Positions 62,301-64,000 of a stretch of DNA of 64,000 nucleotides are shown piece by piece. The notes beneath the pieces were generated by a model, which ran no database searches, was not told the DNA's origin, and saw only the letters and a program-made list of their open reading frames with translations. Positions within the stretch are counted from its first letter, which is position 1. Every line of letters starts with the position of its first letter. This DNA comes from HLUCCA09 sp038757905 (lineage in GTDB: Bacteria > Pseudomonadota > Alphaproteobacteria > Rhodobacterales > Rhodobacteraceae). The stretch spans positions 9,237-73,236 of the forward strand of contig JBCDGG010000005.1 of assembly GCA_038757905.1 (NCBI GenBank), written 5' to 3'. The position numbers were made by a program, and so were the translations under genes.

Positions 62301-63597
62301 CGTTGCCGCCGGGCGCGACGTAAACATAAGGATCGTTCTTGGCGAAAAAGGCCTAGATGTTGAGGCGTCACTCAAACAGATCTGCCAGGATCACGACCTC
62401 GACTATGAGCAGTTAATGCAGGCACTGCGTTCTACAGGCTACGAGCACCTAGTATCTGAGCAGGTATTTGAAGCACTGAACCGCCTCATAGCGGAGCAGA
62501 GCCTTCAAAACGCCAGCTCATCGCTGAAATACACGCATTTGGCAGAGAGTGCCAGCGAAGCGGCTGCACTTGCCGAATCAATCGCTGTCTCTTTGGGAAA
62601 AGTCCAAGCTGCCCTAGAGTCGCAAGACTATGGGGTAGCATATTCTCTTCTTAGAGAACTACTACTTGCTGACACCTCCCCACCGTCGCTGTTATCCCAA
62701 ATTGCGAATGACTGCCTTCATTGTGGATTTCTTCACTTTGCAAATACAGGCCAAACGTCGAGCTTCGATGATCTACTTTCCCTAATGAGTAGCGCTAGCG
62801 AAGTTGAAGCACATCCGAATACACTGTATCTTATTGCTGAGATGCAACAAGAGCATGCAACCAGACAGATCTCCACTGACGGGTTATGGAAAAACCTCAA
62901 AGAGTTGCGCTCGCTTAAAGAGATTGCAAAAGATGACCCGGAGGACTCTGCGTATGTAACAATCCTTGAGGGTTTATGCCTTCGGAGGATTGGGGAGCGC
63001 GGAGACAAGCAATGCCTCGTTGAGGCAGAGGAGACACTTTCCATGCTTTCTCCGAACAAGCATAGCAGGCCTATTGAAGCCTTGAACAACCTTGCGATAA
63101 CTCAGATCCGACTTTTCTCCGTCGCAGGTGATCATGATGCAATCAAACGAGCCAAGTCTACACTTGAGATGGTTCCTGCACTAGGTAAAAATCCGTCACT
63201 CTCTGAGTATCAAGCATATCCAAAGTTTCTTAACAACTACGGTAACTATTATAAGCAATGCTTGAAGCTGTCGAAGGCTTCTACTGATTATGCCGCTTCG
63301 ATTGAGATGTATACTGCCGCAGAGCGCTATTGGTCAGAGGACGATGCTCCGTACGAATGGGCGATGCTGCAGAAGAATAAAGCCGACGTTCGGTCAATTT
63401 TCATCACTCAACAAGGCCAAGTCGACTCCGCACTCCTCTTGAAAGCGCATAACGAAATTCTTGCCTCACTTCGACATCGAACAAAAGAAAATGCTGAAAG
63501 ACAATATGAACGATCTTTTAATGTCTTGCGCAGAATAGAAGAGATCGCGAGATCGAGTGGGATTTCGCTTGACTCGGAGAATCAAGAAGGATCTTAG
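62269..63597 (+). CDS. Helical-repeat protein with N-terminal AAGRDV motif
   Basis: 442 residues. Residues ~10-20 read NSVAAGRDVNI, like the tail of the upstream membrane protein; short motifs of this kind occur in several bacterial conflict/effector-associated proteins and probably form a beta turn used for self-association. The rest is mostly helical with TPR-like helix pairs (for example around 210-290, SLKEIAKDD...EEGLCLRRIGE-like and NNLAITQIRLFSVAGDHDAIKRA). No enzyme domain recognised. AT-rich, in a tRNA-linked island: a defence or regulatory role is inference. Confidence 0.7.
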   Translation: MTAVVIAKKNSVAAGRDVNIRIVLGEKGLDVEASLKQICQDHDLDYEQLMQALRSTGYEHLVSEQVFEALNRLIAEQSLQNASSSLKYTHLAESASEAAALAESIAVSLGKVQAALESQDYGVAYSLLRELLLADTSPPSLLSQIANDCLHCGFLHFANTGQTSSFDDLLSLMSSASEVEAHPNTLYLIAEMQQEHATRQISTDGLWKNLKELRSLKEIAKDDPEDSAYVTILEGLCLRRIGERGDKQCLVEAEETLSMLSPNKHSRPIEALNNLAITQIRLFSVAGDHDAIKRAKSTLEMVPALGKNPSLSEYQAYPKFLNNYGNYYKQCLKLSKASTDYAASIEMYTAAERYWSEDDAPYEWAMLQKNKADVRSIFITQQGQVDSALLLKAHNEILASLRHRTKENAERQYERSFNVLRRIEEIARSSGISLDSENQEGS

Positions 63598-63709
63598 ATC
63601 GCCAGAAGATAGATTGAAGAGCCATCTAGGAGACTAGTAGGCGTCACTGGGCCGTAAAGAGTGTGGAATATCTGAGTCGCCGCTATTCCAGCTCCAAACA
63701 GGTTGATTA

Positions 63710-64000
63710 GGCCGTGTTGACAAAAGGGATTCACAGGGCGGTCTGGTCGTGATTCAAGCTGGTATCTGCGAGGGAGGCCAGCTTGGCACGAGACCTGATG
63801 TCGGACGAGGAATGGGCGTTCTTTGAGCGGTTCATCTTGGCTGTCCGCGCGCCGAACGGGCGCAAACCGACCAATCACCGGCTTGTTCTTGATGGGATTT
63901 TCTGGATCGCGCGCACTGGTTCTCCCTGGCGTGATCTTCCGGGAGAGTTCGGGAAGTGGTCAAGCGTCTACCGTCAGTTCCGGCGCTGGACACTGGCGGG
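63710..64000 (+). mobile_element. IS5-family insertion sequence, left end
   Basis: The transposase frame from 63783 is of the IS5 type. The terminal inverted repeat probably starts around 63710 (GGCCGTGTTGACAAAA). The right end lies beyond the window, so the exact boundary and target duplication cannot be verified. Bases 63598-63709 hold no gene. Confidence 0.7.
63783..64000 (+). CDS. IS5-family transposase, N-terminal part
   Basis: First ~72 residues from a TTG preceded by GGGAGG; the first ATG is at 63798. LMSDEEWAFFERFI, GRKPTNHRLVLDGIFWI and RTGSPWRDLPGEFGKWSSVYRQFRRW are the conserved DUF4096-type N-terminal domain of IS5 transposases. The DDE catalytic part is beyond the right edge. 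Confidence 0.85.
   Translation, partial: MARDLMSDEEWAFFERFILAVRAPNGRKPTNHRLVLDGIFWIARTGSPWRDLPGEFGKWSSVYRQFRRWTLA

Noticed and set aside
1..64000. CRISPR array or rRNA operon
   Set aside because: No regularly spaced direct repeats of CRISPR size and no 16S/23S/5S sequence were seen.

Overview
The window is GC-rich alphaproteobacterial chromosome, most likely from the Rhodobacterales (Roseobacter/Rhodobacter type). The petP-petR regulator pair, the xseB-ispA-dxs block behind a histone-deacetylase-like gene, the gltD/gltB operon with GFA genes and the dipeptide-type ABC transporter all fit that group. Species cannot be named from the sequence alone.

Bases 1-26,420 form one large catabolic locus. 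A leftward operon (9839 to beyond base 1) encodes an M32 carboxypeptidase, a class I aminotransferase, a VOC protein, a PuuE-type allantoinase-like deacetylase, an AllA-type ureidoglycolate-lyase-like protein, two Gfo/Idh/MocA oxidoreductases, an SDR, an M14 zinc carboxypeptidase and a HyuA-type hydantoinase/oxoprolinase. A divergent rightward operon (10047-19264) encodes two tandem DUF4438 proteins, an AllD/Ldh-type dehydrogenase, an M24 protein with a degraded metal site, a metal-dependent amidohydrolase, a second aminotransferase, an unrecognised probable TIM-barrel protein and a dihydroorotase/hydantoinase-type enzyme. A dipeptide-family ABC transporter (dppB, dppC leftward; dppD, dppF rightward; binding protein at 24877) and a GntR/FCD regulator complete it. 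The palindrome ATTGTCGACA(A/T) lies in front of each main divergent transcription unit, so this looks like one regulon for uptake and breakdown of a small peptide-, hydantoin- or ureide-like compound. The substrate is unknown.

Bases 26,942-31,294 hold gcvT-gcvH-gcvP. Bases 31,768-37,255 are a decay zone: a frameshifted AraC regulator, a frameshifted ABM-domain gene, a MocR regulator with an in-frame amber codon, a broken TRAP binding-protein gene and the C-terminal stub of its large permease. A LigI-type amidohydrolase just downstream is still intact.

Bases 38,414-60,324 are ordinary core genome: dxs, ispA, xseB and an HDAC-like gene; petR/petP; a branched-chain aminotransferase; queG; two lipoproteins; a GST; mtgA; a glycosyltransferase-like gene; gltB, two GFA genes and gltD; uppP; and an NDUFA9-like epimerase.

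From 60,483 a tRNA-Leu(CAG) is followed by a P4-type integrase, four copies of a 9-bp repeat, a clearly AT-richer two-gene module (small membrane protein plus a helical-repeat protein sharing an AAGRDV motif), and the left end of an IS5-family element cut by the window edge. This is the start of a genomic island integrated at the tRNA.
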